Positions 24,183-33,889 of a stretch of DNA of 64,000 nucleotides are shown here, one piece after another. Below the pieces are notes generated by a model. That model did no database searches. It was not told the origin of the DNA and saw nothing but the letters and a program-made list of their open reading frames with translations. The position numbers and the translations under genes are program-made. The DNA comes from Fusibacillus kribbianus. GTDB taxonomy: Bacteria; Bacillota; Clostridia; Lachnospirales; Lachnospiraceae. The stretch covers positions 124,001 through 188,000 of the forward strand of contig NZ_JASGBQ010000002.1 of the NCBI RefSeq assembly GCF_030053595.1. The letters are read 5' to 3'. Numbering within the stretch: position 1 is the first letter of the stretch; every line of letters begins with the position of its first letter.

Positions 24183-25145
24183 TTACATTGCCAGATAGGC
24201 GATCAGGCAAAGAAGCGCTGTCACTGTGGAAAACACAGTCACGATCCTGGTCTCCGACCAGCCGCCCAGCTCAAAATGATGATGAATTGGCGTCATGCGG
24301 AACAGGCGCTTTCCATGGGTCTTCTTGAAATAAGCCACCTGAAGCATTACAGACAGAGTTTCTGCAAAATAGATAAAGCCCACCAGCAGAATAAAAATCG
24401 GCATCTGCAGCATAAAGGCCGTAGAAACTACAAAACCGCCCAACGCCAGCGAACCGGTATCTCCCATGAAGACTCTGGCCGGATACGCGTTGAATACCAG
24501 AAAGCCCAGGAGACTTCCCACGACCGCTCCGGTGATCGGTTCAATTCCGCTTTCCTCCCCGATGGATACCACGGTAAAAAACACAGCTACCAGAATCGTC
24601 ACACTGGTGCACAGTCCGTCCAGCCCGTCAGTCAGATTTACACCGTTATCGGTTCCCAGCACAATGACAAAAAAGGCAGGAATGAAAAACCATCCCAGAT
24701 TCAGCGTTTTTCCCCCGGTGAAGGGAATGATCATAGCTGTGGAAACCACGTCAGAGGTCAGCAGATAATAGCAGAGAATACCGGCAATGACCAGCTGGCC
24801 CAGAAGCTTCTGCCAGGGCTTTAACCCCTCGGAGCGCTTGAGCACCACCTTGATAAAATCATCAAGAAGTCCTACCACACCGAAGCCTACTGTAGTAAAA
24901 AGAATCGGAATCAGCTTCGGATGATCCTTCACAAAAAGAAGACTGGTAACTGCAATACTGATCAGAATGGCCACGCCGCCCATGGTCGGTGTCCCAGACT
25001 TCTTCGCGTGGGCTTTCGGCCCCTCCTCCCGGATTGTCTGACCAAATTTCAGCTTCCGAAGGAAAGGAATCAGGATCGGACAGAGTACTGCGCTTATGGC
25101 AAACGAAATCAAAACGGAAATGATTGCTGTAAACTTTACATCCAT
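24183..25145 (-). CDS. mraY: Phospho-N-acetylmuramoyl-pentapeptide transferase
   Basis: A 320-residue polytopic enzyme that makes lipid I from UDP-MurNAc-pentapeptide and undecaprenyl phosphate. Motifs: KKSGTPTMGGV near the N-terminus, GLLDDFIKV, the NLTDGLDGL loop, FMGDTGSLALGG, and the histidine loop MTPIHHHFELGGWSE. Ten membrane helices. The 122-bp gap to the upstream penicillin-binding protein holds nothing recognisable. Confidence 0.96.
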   Translation of the reverse strand: MDVKFTAIISVLISFAISAVLCPILIPFLRKLKFGQTIREEGPKAHAKKSGTPTMGGVAILISIAVTSLLFVKDHPKLIPILFTTVGFGVVGLLDDFIKVVLKRSEGLKPWQKLLGQLVIAGILCYYLLTSDVVSTAMIIPFTGGKTLNLGWFFIPAFFVIVLGTDNGVNLTDGLDGLCTSVTILVAVFFTVVSIGEESGIEPITGAVVGSLLGFLVFNAYPARVFMGDTGSLALGGFVVSTAFMLQMPIFILLVGFIYFAETLSVMLQVAYFKKTHGKRLFRMTPIHHHFELGGWSETRIVTVFSTVTALLCLIAYLAM

Positions 25146-25267
25146 ATAGATACTCCTGTATTTTTATTGGGGACCGCCGGACAGCCCCTGTATTTCCCTT
25201 AACTGTTACAGTATAAGACTTTTCAGTGGAAGAATCAACCTCTAAACCTCTCTAATTTTCCATGGCC

Positions 25268-27022
25268 TTAATTTTCCGAAGACTCTTCGGGAAGCTCCTC
25301 TTTCTCAATCCCCAGATAAGGCAGAATATTATCGAAGATATTGGATACCACCGGTGCGGCGATGGTTCCGCCGTAATAGATTCCCTGCGGCTCATCGATG
25401 GTGATCAGGGCAATGACTTCCGGATCATCGGCCGGAGCAAAGCCAATAAAAGAAGCAATATAACGGTTTTCACTTCGCGGAAGCTTCTCTGAGGTGGCCG
25501 TCTTTCCGCCGATCCGATATCCTTCGAGATAAGCCCGGTGGCCGGTTCCCTCCGCCACCACCTGTTCCAGAATATTACGCATGGTCTCACTGGTCTCTTC
25601 CGATACGATACGCTCCCCTGTCTCCCACGAAAGCTTCTCGATCACGGTTTCCTCACTGTTTCTCACCTCAACGGCAAAATGAGGCGTGATACGGATTCCT
25701 CCGTTTATGATAGAGCTGGCCGTTGTGATCAGCTGGATGGGTGTGATCTGAAAGGACTGACCGAAGGAAACGGTGGCAAGCTCCACCTCTCCCATATTTT
25801 CCGCCTTGTGCATGATCGTTCCCGCTTCACCGGGCAGATCGATCCCCGTCCGGGAAAGGAGGCCGAACTGGTTGAAGTACCGGCACATGTTTTCCACTCC
25901 CAGCCGAAGGCCCACCTCAATGAACACCGGATTGCAGGAATTCATGACTCCCTGGACAAAGGTCTCCGAGCCGTGACCCGCCACTTTATGGCAATGGATC
26001 CTCCGGTCCTCCACGATCCTGTAGCCGGGGCAATGGAAGGTATCGGTCAGAGAAACCACTCCCTCCTCCAGTCCTGCCGCCGCTGTGATGATCTTGAAGG
26101 TCGAACCTGGCTCATAGGTATCGTTGATGCAGGGATTTCTCCACATCTGGTTGAGAAGCTCCTGCTTTTCCTCACTGTTCATGGATGAAGTATCGATCGG
26201 GACATTCAGCGTGAAGGGATCGTTCAGATCAAATTCCGGCACATTGACCATGGCATAGATTTCTCCGTTTTTCGGATTCATAACAATGACCGATACTTTT
26301 TTTGCCTGCTTCTGCTCCATCACCTTCCGAGCTTCCTGCTCCACGAATTTCTGGATGTTCATATCAAGGCTTAAATACAGGCTGTTTCCATCCACCGGTT
26401 CAATTCTACCCTCAGCTGCTGCATCGATCTCTACCCCTCTTGCATCGGTCTGCGTGAGTATCATCCCGTTCTGTCCCTTTAAATAGTTTTCGTATTTCAC
26501 CTCCAGGCCGATGATTCCCTGATTGTCTCCTCCGGTAAAGCCCAGCACCTTGGATGCCAGACTTCCAAACGGGTAATATCTCTTATAATCCTCGTCCACC
26601 TTTACACCGTCAAGCTCAAAGACACGAATGGCATCCCCCACAGCTTTGTCCACATTGGATTTTATGATCTCCCTGGAGCTTATTTTCTCTACCTTTTTCC
26701 GAACAGACACCTCGTCGAGCTCAAGCTGCTCCGAAAGCACCTTCACCACCTCATCTGCATCAGAAATCTGACTGTGAATGACAGACACCGTGCAGACAGT
26801 CCGGTTATCGGCAATCACTGTGCCGTTGGCATCGTAGATCCGGCCTCTGGCCGCTTTGATGGACCGTTCTCTCTCATGAAGCTCCTCCGCCAAAGCTGTA
26901 TAATGAGCAGACTGAAATAGCATCAGATATCCCAGCCTGCCCATTAATATTCCAAAGCCCGTCAAACAGACGATAAACACGATTAATATTTTCAAACGAT
27001 GATAGGTATAATTGGGAACCAT
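25268..27022 (-). CDS. Class B penicillin-binding protein, SpoVD/FtsI-like, with KTA motif
   Basis: A 584-residue transpeptidase. One N-terminal membrane anchor (about 8-32) is followed by a dimerisation domain (RGRIYDANGTVIADN) and the transpeptidase domain: nucleophile motif EPGSTFK, SCN within VMNSCNPVF, and a third motif GGKTATSEK where nearly all penicillin-binding proteins have KTG. The replacement of Gly by Ala narrows the active site and may alter beta-lactam binding. There is no PASTA domain. With two tandem class B proteins, one is probably the division enzyme (FtsI/PBP2B) and the other SpoVD for spore cortex. Which is which cannot be decided from sequence. Confidence 0.88.
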   Translation of the reverse strand: MVPNYTYHRLKILIVFIVCLTGFGILMGRLGYLMLFQSAHYTALAEELHERERSIKAARGRIYDANGTVIADNRTVCTVSVIHSQISDADEVVKVLSEQLELDEVSVRKKVEKISSREIIKSNVDKAVGDAIRVFELDGVKVDEDYKRYYPFGSLASKVLGFTGGDNQGIIGLEVKYENYLKGQNGMILTQTDARGVEIDAAAEGRIEPVDGNSLYLSLDMNIQKFVEQEARKVMEQKQAKKVSVIVMNPKNGEIYAMVNVPEFDLNDPFTLNVPIDTSSMNSEEKQELLNQMWRNPCINDTYEPGSTFKIITAAAGLEEGVVSLTDTFHCPGYRIVEDRRIHCHKVAGHGSETFVQGVMNSCNPVFIEVGLRLGVENMCRYFNQFGLLSRTGIDLPGEAGTIMHKAENMGEVELATVSFGQSFQITPIQLITTASSIINGGIRITPHFAVEVRNSEETVIEKLSWETGERIVSEETSETMRNILEQVVAEGTGHRAYLEGYRIGGKTATSEKLPRSENRYIASFIGFAPADDPEVIALITIDEPQGIYYGGTIAAPVVSNIFDNILPYLGIEKEELPEESSEN

Positions 27023-27050
27023 CCGTTCCCTCCGGGGCTTTTGTTACAGA

Positions 27051-29153
27051 CTATTCAAAATCCCCCTGAAAAATTCCACCGGAATAGCCCTCGCCTTCCG
27101 GCTCGTCCGGATTTTCTCCTTCCGGGAGTTCCCCTTCCGGTGTATCCGTCTCATCCGGATTCTCGCCGTTCAGATTTTCGCCCTCTGGCTCTTCCGGTGT
27201 ATTCTGGCCCGGCTCCTGAAGTACATTCTCTGTGGAAGGCTGCGTCTCCTCGCCTGTATCTCTGGTCGGGAACAGGTTCAGATAAGGAAGGATATCCACC
27301 CACAGATCATGGGTCAGAGTCGTGGCGTAACCGCCGGTGGACTGATCCTCCACATCCGGTTCATCGATCACCACCATCATGAAATATTCCGGATTGCTGG
27401 CCGGCACAAAGCTTGCAAAGGACACGACATATTTCTTATCACTTCTCGGCTGTTTCTCTGCCGTTCCTGTCTTTCCTCCGATCTCATAGCCGGGAATGGC
27501 CGTGGACCAGGGTGTCTGCTCATCGACCATGGCAAGCATGGCTTCCCGCAGAAATTCCGAAGTGCTCTCACTGACCGTCTTACGCACCAGATTTTTTTCC
27601 TTCGTCTCGATCACAGCGCCATCAGAGCTTAAAATCTCCCGGACCACATGGGGTGTATAATAATTTCCGCCATTGATGATAGAACAGTAAACGGCCGCCA
27701 TCTGGATGACTGTGGCATTGAAATTCTGTCCGAAGGAGTTGGTGGCCAGATCGACCTCCGACATGTCCTCTTCCCTTTTTAAGATGCCGTATTCCTCACC
27801 CGGCAGATCAATGCCGGTCCTGTCTCCCAGCCCGAAGATCGGCTGGTATTTGCAGAAGACTTCGCTTCCTATCTGCCATCCGATCTGCATCAACGCATCA
27901 TTGCAGGATTCCACAATGGCTCCCTTCACATCCAGCATTCCGTGACCGGATGTCTTATGGCAGCTGATCCTGCTTCCGTTCGTATTTGGAATATCCCAGC
28001 CTCCGTCGCACATGTAGCTGTCTGATACGGAAAGTTTTCCTTCCTCAAGGCCGGCAGCAATGGTTAACGGCTTTGCGGTCGAACCAGGCTCATAGGTAGT
28101 CTGGGTAATATAATTCTTCCAGAGTTCATTGAGGGTCTCCAGTCTCTCCTCCTCGCTCATTGCATTGATCTGTTCTTCTGTATAATACCCGCTGACTGTA
28201 AGATCTGAAGGATTGTTTAAATTATAATAAGGATAAGTCGCCATTGCCAGAATTTCCGCATTGTTCGGATTCATCACAATGACCGCGGTGTTTTTTGAAC
28301 CGATCTTCTCGTTGAAAAGCTTCAGCTGATTCTCGACAATGGTCTGCAAATTCACATCAATAGTAGATACTATCGTATTACCGTCCACTGCATCCCTGGT
28401 CACTTTTTCCGCATTGCCTTCCTCATTGATGGAACCGTATTCCCGTCCCGGAACTCCGGCCAGCTCATCGTTATAATATTGTTCAATACCGTAGCTTCCT
28501 GTGGACCCGTCTTCAGAAGCAAAGCCGATCAGATCACAGGCAAGTGTGGAGTAGGGATAGATCCTCTTGTATTCCGTTTCAAACCAGACACCGTCGATCT
28601 TATCCTTGATATCCATGTTTTCATTGACTTCTTTTTCTTTTGCAAGGAATTTATCTCTGTTTTCCTCACTCATTCGTTTTTCATAACGGATGTATTTGCT
28701 GTTGGGATTCTCCTCCAGCAGCTTTTCCAGCTCAGATCTGTCGTAGCCGTAACATTCCACCAGGGCATCAAGGGTCGGACCTGTGATATTCTCACTGGAA
28801 TTGATGACAGAGGGATCCAGGATCAGATTGTATACTGCCTCGTTGGCAGCCAGAACCGTACCGTTTCGGTCAGTGATCTCCCCCCGTTTAAAAGGAATCG
28901 TACCGGATGCATAGGTTTGCTGGGCCAGTACCCGCTTCCCGTATTCTTCCCCATGATCCCTTCCGATAAAGCCTACCACGATTGCCAGACCAAACAAAAC
29001 CAGCGCCACCAGAAAAAAGGTGAGCGCCAGCTTTTTTTTCATGTATTTCTGAAATATTTTAGGAGCATGTTTTGACCGGTTTTTTTTGCCGGCAGTGTTA
29101 TTCTCTCGGGATGTCCTCATATTGCTGCACGTACTCACTTTCTGTTCTGTCAT
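27051..29153 (-). CDS. Class B penicillin-binding protein (FtsI/PBP2B or SpoVD type) with acidic tail
   Basis: A 700-residue protein. A basic cytoplasmic N-terminus is followed by a membrane anchor (about 40-64), the dimerisation domain and the transpeptidase domain with EPGSTAKPL, SCN in VESCNDALM, and the normal third motif GGKTGTAEK. The final 75 residues are a Pro/Glu/Gly/Asn-rich tail with repeated GENPDE/PEGE units, probably an unstructured extracellular extension where PASTA repeats would be in other species. ATG 29153 has AGGTGA 7 bp upstream and overlaps the end of ftsL by 56 bp; an inner ATG at 29120 is a weaker option. Confidence 0.9.
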   Translation of the reverse strand: MTEQKVSTCSNMRTSRENNTAGKKNRSKHAPKIFQKYMKKKLALTFFLVALVLFGLAIVVGFIGRDHGEEYGKRVLAQQTYASGTIPFKRGEITDRNGTVLAANEAVYNLILDPSVINSSENITGPTLDALVECYGYDRSELEKLLEENPNSKYIRYEKRMSEENRDKFLAKEKEVNENMDIKDKIDGVWFETEYKRIYPYSTLACDLIGFASEDGSTGSYGIEQYYNDELAGVPGREYGSINEEGNAEKVTRDAVDGNTIVSTIDVNLQTIVENQLKLFNEKIGSKNTAVIVMNPNNAEILAMATYPYYNLNNPSDLTVSGYYTEEQINAMSEEERLETLNELWKNYITQTTYEPGSTAKPLTIAAGLEEGKLSVSDSYMCDGGWDIPNTNGSRISCHKTSGHGMLDVKGAIVESCNDALMQIGWQIGSEVFCKYQPIFGLGDRTGIDLPGEEYGILKREEDMSEVDLATNSFGQNFNATVIQMAAVYCSIINGGNYYTPHVVREILSSDGAVIETKEKNLVRKTVSESTSEFLREAMLAMVDEQTPWSTAIPGYEIGGKTGTAEKQPRSDKKYVVSFASFVPASNPEYFMMVVIDEPDVEDQSTGGYATTLTHDLWVDILPYLNLFPTRDTGEETQPSTENVLQEPGQNTPEEPEGENLNGENPDETDTPEGELPEGENPDEPEGEGYSGGIFQGDFE

Positions 29154-29595
29154 AGTATATCACCTGACTGTCGTCCGGATATACCATCCCCAACTCTTCC
29201 GTGGCCGTCTTGTAAATCTGATGGATATCGGAGGCAACGGCAATCCTGGAGCTGGTGGCCTCATTGAGATCCTTAAGCTCTGCCAGGGTTCCCTCCAGCG
29301 TTTCAATATTGGCCATCCTGGTATGGATGGAGGCCTGAACCTTCATATAGCTGACACAGGTTCCCAGCATAAATACCGATACCAGAGCCAGAAACAGGAC
29401 AAAAGCAGGACTGATCTGCAGTGCTCTTTCCCTTGTCCGTCTGGCCCGGCGGATCTCTTCTCCCCGCCGCTCTTCCGGAATATAATATTCCTGATTCTCA
29501 AACTGCCTTGCCGTATTTCCTTCTACGATGTACAAATTCCGCCCCTCATATCTTCCCGCTGTCCGGCGGACGTTCTGTCTTTTATATTCTGCCAT
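29098..29595 (-). CDS. ftsL: FtsL-like septum protein
   Basis: A 165-residue bitopic protein. A charged N-terminal tail of about 60 residues precedes one membrane helix (ISPAFVLFLALVSVFMLGTCV), then an extracellular coiled coil (THTRMANIETLEGTLAELKD-like heptads) and a short tail. Size, topology and the position rsmH-ftsL-pbp identify it as FtsL, although sequence conservation is low. It partners DivIB and DivIC. Confidence 0.8.
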   Translation of the reverse strand: MAEYKRQNVRRTAGRYEGRNLYIVEGNTARQFENQEYYIPEERRGEEIRRARRTRERALQISPAFVLFLALVSVFMLGTCVSYMKVQASIHTRMANIETLEGTLAELKDLNEATSSRIAVASDIHQIYKTATEELGMVYPDDSQVIYYDRTESEYVQQYEDIPRE

Positions 29596-29631
29596 GATAA
29601 CCCTCCCTGGGCCAAGCCGCCGGAGGCAGGC

Positions 29632-30567
29632 TTATACCCTTTCAAACACCCGAAGCTTGGCACTTTTAGCCCGCTTGTTATCGGAAAGTTCCTCCTCCGA
29701 GGGAAGAACCGGTTTTTTTGTAATCACTTTTCCTTTGCCCACTCTGCCGCACACACATACAGGAAAGCTGGGCGGGCAGATGCATGGATTTTCGTTTTTT
29801 CGGAAGCTGGTCTTGACCATACGATCCTCCAGAGAATGGAAGGTAATGATACAGAGTCTGCCTCCCGGATTCAGAAGATCAATCATCCTGTCAAGGGAAC
29901 GATTCAGCACATCAAGCTCATGATTCAGCTCGATGCGGATCGCCTGGAAGGTTTTCTTGGCCGGATGACCGCCTGTCATCCTCACCTTGGCCGGCACAGC
30001 TGCCTTTATGATCTCCACAAGCTGGCCTGTCGTTCGTATCTCTTCCTTCTGTCTGGCTGCCACAATGTGCCTGGCAATATTCTGAGCAAATCGGTCTTCG
30101 CCATAATCACGGATGATACGGAATAGATCTCCCTCGCTGTAGCCGTTTACGATATCCTTTGCCGTAACGGTCTGACGCTGATCCATCCGCATGTCCAGAA
30201 CCGTATCCTCCTTGTAGGAAAATCCTCTTTCCAACGTATCAAGCTGATAGGAGGATACACCAAGATCAAGAAGGATCCCGTCCACTGCATGAACTCCCAG
30301 ATCCCGAAGCACGGTGTCCATATTTTCGTAATTGTTTCTCACAATGGTCACCCGGTCGCCAAAAGGAGCAAGCCGTTCGGAAGCCGCCTCAATAGCAGCC
30401 GCATCCTGATCAATGCCAATGTACCTGCCTCTATCCGAAAGCCGGTTGCAAACCGCAAAGGCATGTCCGCCTCCTCCAAGAGTGCCGTCCACATAGATAC
30501 CGTCCGGCTTCACATTGAGATATTCGATTGTTTCTTCCAAAAGTACTGACTTATGTGAAAATTTCAT
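29632..30567 (-). CDS. rsmH: 16S rRNA (cytosine-1402-N4)-methyltransferase RsmH
   Basis: A 311-residue SAM-dependent enzyme (MraW). It begins [16 protein letters not shown] and has the SAM loop [50 protein letters not shown], and the ending [13 protein letters not shown]. It methylates the ribosomal P site. It starts 2 bp after the mraZ stop and is surely co-transcribed. Confidence 0.96.
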   Translation of the reverse strand: MKFSHKSVLLEETIEYLNVKPDGIYVDGTLGGGGHAFAVCNRLSDRGRYIGIDQDAAAIEAASERLAPFGDRVTIVRNNYENMDTVLRDLGVHAVDGILLDLGVSSYQLDTLERGFSYKEDTVLDMRMDQRQTVTAKDIVNGYSEGDLFRIIRDYGEDRFAQNIARHIVAARQKEEIRTTGQLVEIIKAAVPAKVRMTGGHPAKKTFQAIRIELNHELDVLNRSLDRMIDLLNPGGRLCIITFHSLEDRMVKTSFRKNENPCICPPSFPVCVCGRVGKGKVITKKPVLPSEEELSDNKRAKSAKLRVFERV

Positions 30568-30569
30568 GG

Positions 30570-31004
30570 TTAAAATCTCAGCTCCTCCAGGCCCTCGGCA
30601 ATCTCTTCGATTCCGTCATATTCACTGGCATCATCCCAGGCATCCTTATTCCAGATCTCTACCCGGCTTCCGACTCCCACCAGAACCACATCCTTGGCAA
30701 GATCCGCATAGGCACGGAGACTTGCGGGGATCAAAATCCGTCCCTGCTTATCCACTTCACACTCTCCGGCGCTTCCGATGAAAAACCTGGAAAACTTTCT
30801 GGCATTTCCGCTGGTCAGTGGCATATGGCTGATGCTGGAGACTACAGAACTCCACTTGTCCTCCGTGAATACAAACAGGCACTTGTCCAGTCCCTTTGTC
30901 ACGATAAATTTATCCCCCCCGGCTTCCCGGAACCTGGCGGGAACAATAAGACGCCCCTTGGCGTCCATCGTATGATTGTATTCACCCATAAACTGATTCG
31001 TCAT
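30570..31004 (-). CDS. mraZ: MraZ, transcriptional regulator of the dcw cluster
   Basis: A 144-residue protein with two AbrB-like half-domains: [21 protein letters not shown], and later [22 protein letters not shown]. MraZ forms rings that bind short direct repeats in its own promoter and repress the division cluster. Such repeats are present upstream with a 10-bp period. First gene of the cluster. Confidence 0.95.
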   Translation of the reverse strand: MTNQFMGEYNHTMDAKGRLIVPARFREAGGDKFIVTKGLDKCLFVFTEDKWSSVVSSISHMPLTSGNARKFSRFFIGSAGECEVDKQGRILIPASLRAYADLAKDVVLVGVGSRVEIWNKDAWDDASEYDGIEEIAEGLEELRF

Positions 31005-31025
31005 CTTAAGTCACCCTGAAAATAA

Positions 31026-31097
31026 CCACTTTATACCACTTACATCCATATATTAACCACTTACCACCATTCTACGTGATTTAGGATGAAATATCAA
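31026..31097 (-). promoter_or_regulatory. mraZ promoter with five MraZ-type boxes
   Basis: Minus-strand -35 TTGATA (31097-31092), 17 bp, -10 TAGAAT (31074-31069). From the -10 onwards five units run on the minus strand at about 10-bp intervals: GAATGG (31072), AAGTGG (31062), ATATGG (31051), AAGTGG (31041), AAGTGG (31031). The short GTGG/TGG repeat with one-turn spacing is the architecture of known MraZ sites. Confidence 0.7.
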
Positions 31098-31171
31098 GGG
31101 GGTTTTCTGTATTTTTTTCTAAAGTTTTAATATTTATCCCAAAGGGCACTCGTCAATCCATCCCCTGCACC

Positions 31172-31206
31172 ACAAAAAAACCGGGCCTCCTCTCGGAAAC
31201 CCGGTT
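31172..31206 (-). terminator. copA transcription terminator
   Basis: AACCGGG (31179-31185) pairs with CCCGGTT (31200-31206). On the minus strand it is followed by T7 (31180-31174). It lies 17 bp past the copA stop and also separates copA from the mraZ promoter. Confidence 0.88.
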
Positions 31207-31222
31207 CGCATTTGATTTCTTT

Positions 31223-31432
31223 TTACTGGATGGAAATCACCTTGTAATCCTGATCCTCCACTGTCTTTTTCAGCAGCGCGTCATCTGCCGCTTCACTGAG
31301 GGTGACAACTGCCGTGCCGTTTTCGTGGCTTACGGCTGCCTCCGCCACCTGGGGAAGGGCTTCCAGGCACTTCTTCACCCTTGCCTCACAATGTCCGCAC
31401 ATCATTCCTTCAATTTTCATTGTCTTTACCAT
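31223..31432 (-). CDS. Possible internally initiated copper chaperone CopZ
   Basis: Within the copA frame, ATG at 31432 is preceded by AAAGGAGA at 8-9 bp and opens a 69-residue product, [18 protein letters not shown] and onward, exactly the size and layout of a free CopZ. The ribosome binding site is read as Lys/Glu codons in the fusion. Both the fusion and a separate chaperone may therefore be made. This is an inference from the site's strength. Confidence 0.4.
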   Translation of the reverse strand: MVKTMKIEGMMCGHCEARVKKCLEALPQVAEAAVSHENGTAVVTLSEAADDALLKKTVEDQDYKVISIQ

Positions 31433-33751
31433 GGTTTTCTTCTCCTTTTTATGTTTTTCTTTTATTTTTTTGTCTCTTGATGCGTTCCGGATATCGAAAA
31501 AATTCAGCCGGAGCGCATTGGATACTACGCAAAAGCTGGACAGGCTCATGGCTGCCGCGCCAAACATGGGATTCAGCTTCCAGCCAAAGAGAGGAATCCA
31601 CACACCTGCTGCCAGCGGAATCCCGATCACATTATAGAAAAAGGCCCAGAACAGATTTTCGTGGATATTCCTCAGCGCTGCACGGCTCAGCCGCACGGCT
31701 GCCGGCACATCGGAAAGGCGGCTTTTCATCAGCACCACATCTGCCGCATCAATGGCAATATCCGTACCGGCACCGATTGCTATACCAATATCGGCCCTTG
31801 TGAGAGCCGGAGCATCGTTAATGCCGTCCCCCACCATGATGACTCTGCCCTTCTCCTTCAGAGCGCGGATAACGCTTTCCTTGCCGTCGGGCAGAACTCC
31901 GGCAATCACCTCATCCACGCCGGCCTGTCTGCCAATGGCTTTTGCTGTCTGCTCATTGTCTCCGGTCAGCATGACCACCCGGATCCCCATATTCTGAAGC
32001 TCTTTTACCGCCTGCGGGCTGTCCTCCTTGATCACATCTGCCACTGCGATGATTCCCGAAAGCTTTCCTCCCTTCATAAAGAGAAGCGGCGTCTTTCCTT
32101 CCTCTGCCAGCGCCTGTGCCTGTGCCTTCATATGCTCCGGCACAGCAGTCCGGCCGCTGATATAGCTTAAGCTTCCGCCGGCCAGCTCCTCACCGTCCAG
32201 CAAAGCAGAAAGGCCATTGCCGGGAAGGGCTTTAAAATCTGAAACCTCCCTCAAAGAGAGCTTCCGTTCTTTTCCCAGCTCCAGAACCGCCTTTGCCAGC
32301 GGATGCTCGCTTTTCTGCTCCAGAGCATAGGCAGCCTCGAGAAATTCCTTCTCGGTCACTCCCTCTGCAGGAATCACATCCGTCACCTTAGGTTCCCCGT
32401 TTGTGATCGTCCCTGTCTTATCCAGCGCTGCGATCTGCGCTTTTCCTGTTTCCTCCAGAGAGACTGCCGTTTTAAACAGAATGCCATGTTTTGCACCGAC
32501 TCCGTTTCCCACCATGATCGCCACCGGAGTAGCAAGACCGAGGGCGCAGGGACAGCTGATCACCAGAACAGAAATTCCCCGTGCCAGCGCAAACCCGAAG
32601 GTTTGCCCTGTAAGGAGCCAGACGATCACCGTTACCGCCGCAATGGAAATAACTGCCGGGACAAAAACGCCGGATACCTTATCTGCGACCTTGGCAATGG
32701 GCGCCTTTGTAGACGCCGCATCGCTGACCATGCGGATAATCTGGGACAGTGTCGTGTCCTCTCCCACCCTCACGGCTTCACATTTGATGAATCCGGACTG
32801 ATTAACCGTGGCAGCCGAAACCGGATCTCCCGCTGCCTTATCCACAGGAATGCTTTCGCCGGTCAGAGCGGCTTCATTGACCGCACTGATTCCCTCCAGG
32901 ACTCTGCCGTCCACAGGAATGCTCTCGCCGGGGCGCACCACAAACACGTCTCCTTTTCCAACCTGCTCAATGGGAACGATCACTTCTTTTCCGTCCCTCA
33001 CTACCGTGGCGGTCCTGGGTGCCAGCTTCATCAGGCTTTTAAGAGCATCCGTGGTTTTCCCCCTGGAACGCGCTTCCAGCATCTTTCCGACGGTAATGAG
33101 TGCCAGGATCATAGCTGCGGATTCGAAATAAAACTCATGCATATAAGTCATGACACCGGCCATGTCGCCTTTCACCTGGGCGTCTGTCATGGCGAACAGG
33201 GCGTAAACACTCCATATAAAGGAAGCTCCGGAGCCCAGTGCAACCAGTGTATCCATATTGGGAGCTCTGTGCACCAGACCCTTAAATCCGTTGATAAAGA
33301 ACTTCTGATTGATGACCATGACTGCCGCCGCCAAAAGCAGCTGCAGAAGCCCCATGGCCACATGATTTTCCTCCATAAATGAAGGAACCGGCCAGCCCCA
33401 CATCATATGTCCCATGGAAAAATACATGAGAACGAGGAGAAATCCAAGAGATGCGATCAGACGTTTTTTTAGGACCGGTGTCTCCCTGTCCTTCAGCGCA
33501 TCTTCATCGGCCCCTTCTGTCCCGGCCGGTACAGCTTGCGCCATATCTCCTTTCTTTTTCTGGAAAGCTCCATATCCTGCCTCCTCCACTGCTTTTATGA
33601 TATCAGAGGGAGAGGCTGTTCCTTCCACTCCCATGGAATTGGTCAAAAGACTTACAGAACAGGACGAGACACCGGGTACTCCGGAAACTGCCTTCTCTAC
33701 CCGGGCGCTGCAGGCTGCACAGCTCATCCCTGTTACCGTATACTGCTCCAT
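31223..33751 (-). CDS. copA: Copper-exporting P1B ATPase CopA with C-terminal CopZ-like domain
   Basis: About 842 residues. An N-terminal heavy-metal domain carries [11 protein letters not shown] (Cys 11 and 14). Eight membrane helices follow, with the actuator TGESIPVDK, the transport site [13 protein letters not shown], the phosphorylation loop [13 protein letters not shown], an HP motif (SEHPLAKAV) and the hinge [10 protein letters not shown]. After a Lys/Glu-rich linker a second metal domain ([11 protein letters not shown]) closes the protein, which is unusual because such a domain normally exists as the free chaperone CopZ. ATG 33751 follows AGGAGG. It expels Cu(I). The promoter has CsoR-like inverted repeats. 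No csoR gene is in the window. Confidence 0.94.
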   Translation of the reverse strand: MEQYTVTGMSCAACSARVEKAVSGVPGVSSCSVSLLTNSMGVEGTASPSDIIKAVEEAGYGAFQKKKGDMAQAVPAGTEGADEDALKDRETPVLKKRLIASLGFLLVLMYFSMGHMMWGWPVPSFMEENHVAMGLLQLLLAAAVMVINQKFFINGFKGLVHRAPNMDTLVALGSGASFIWSVYALFAMTDAQVKGDMAGVMTYMHEFYFESAAMILALITVGKMLEARSRGKTTDALKSLMKLAPRTATVVRDGKEVIVPIEQVGKGDVFVVRPGESIPVDGRVLEGISAVNEAALTGESIPVDKAAGDPVSAATVNQSGFIKCEAVRVGEDTTLSQIIRMVSDAASTKAPIAKVADKVSGVFVPAVISIAAVTVIVWLLTGQTFGFALARGISVLVISCPCALGLATPVAIMVGNGVGAKHGILFKTAVSLEETGKAQIAALDKTGTITNGEPKVTDVIPAEGVTEKEFLEAAYALEQKSEHPLAKAVLELGKERKLSLREVSDFKALPGNGLSALLDGEELAGGSLSYISGRTAVPEHMKAQAQALAEEGKTPLLFMKGGKLSGIIAVADVIKEDSPQAVKELQNMGIRVVMLTGDNEQTAKAIGRQAGVDEVIAGVLPDGKESVIRALKEKGRVIMVGDGINDAPALTRADIGIAIGAGTDIAIDAADVVLMKSRLSDVPAAVRLSRAALRNIHENLFWAFFYNVIGIPLAAGVWIPLFGWKLNPMFGAAAMSLSSFCVVSNALRLNFFDIRNASRDKKIKEKHKKEKKTMVKTMKIEGMMCGHCEARVKKCLEALPQVAEAAVSHENGTAVVTLSEAADDALLKKTVEDQDYKVISIQ

Positions 33752-33775
33752 CTGTATTACCCTCCTTTGCAATTA

Positions 33776-33825
33776 ATACCCCCTTCGGGTATTTTTACTA
33801 TATACCCTACCACGGTATATGTCAA
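33776..33825 (-). promoter_or_regulatory. copA promoter with CsoR-like operators
   Basis: Minus-strand -35 TTGACA (33825-33820), 17 bp, -10 TATAGT (33802-33797). TATACC-7 nt-GGTATA (33801-33819) fills the spacer. ATACCC-5 nt-GGGTAT (33776-33792) lies just downstream. Both resemble CsoR/copper-repressor sites of the TACCC...GGGTA type. Confidence 0.75.
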
Positions 33826-33889
33826 GAGATTTTTCAAAAAATAAAAGGGAGATCTGCAGGATGCAGCTTCTCCCCATGACTTTGCTTTC

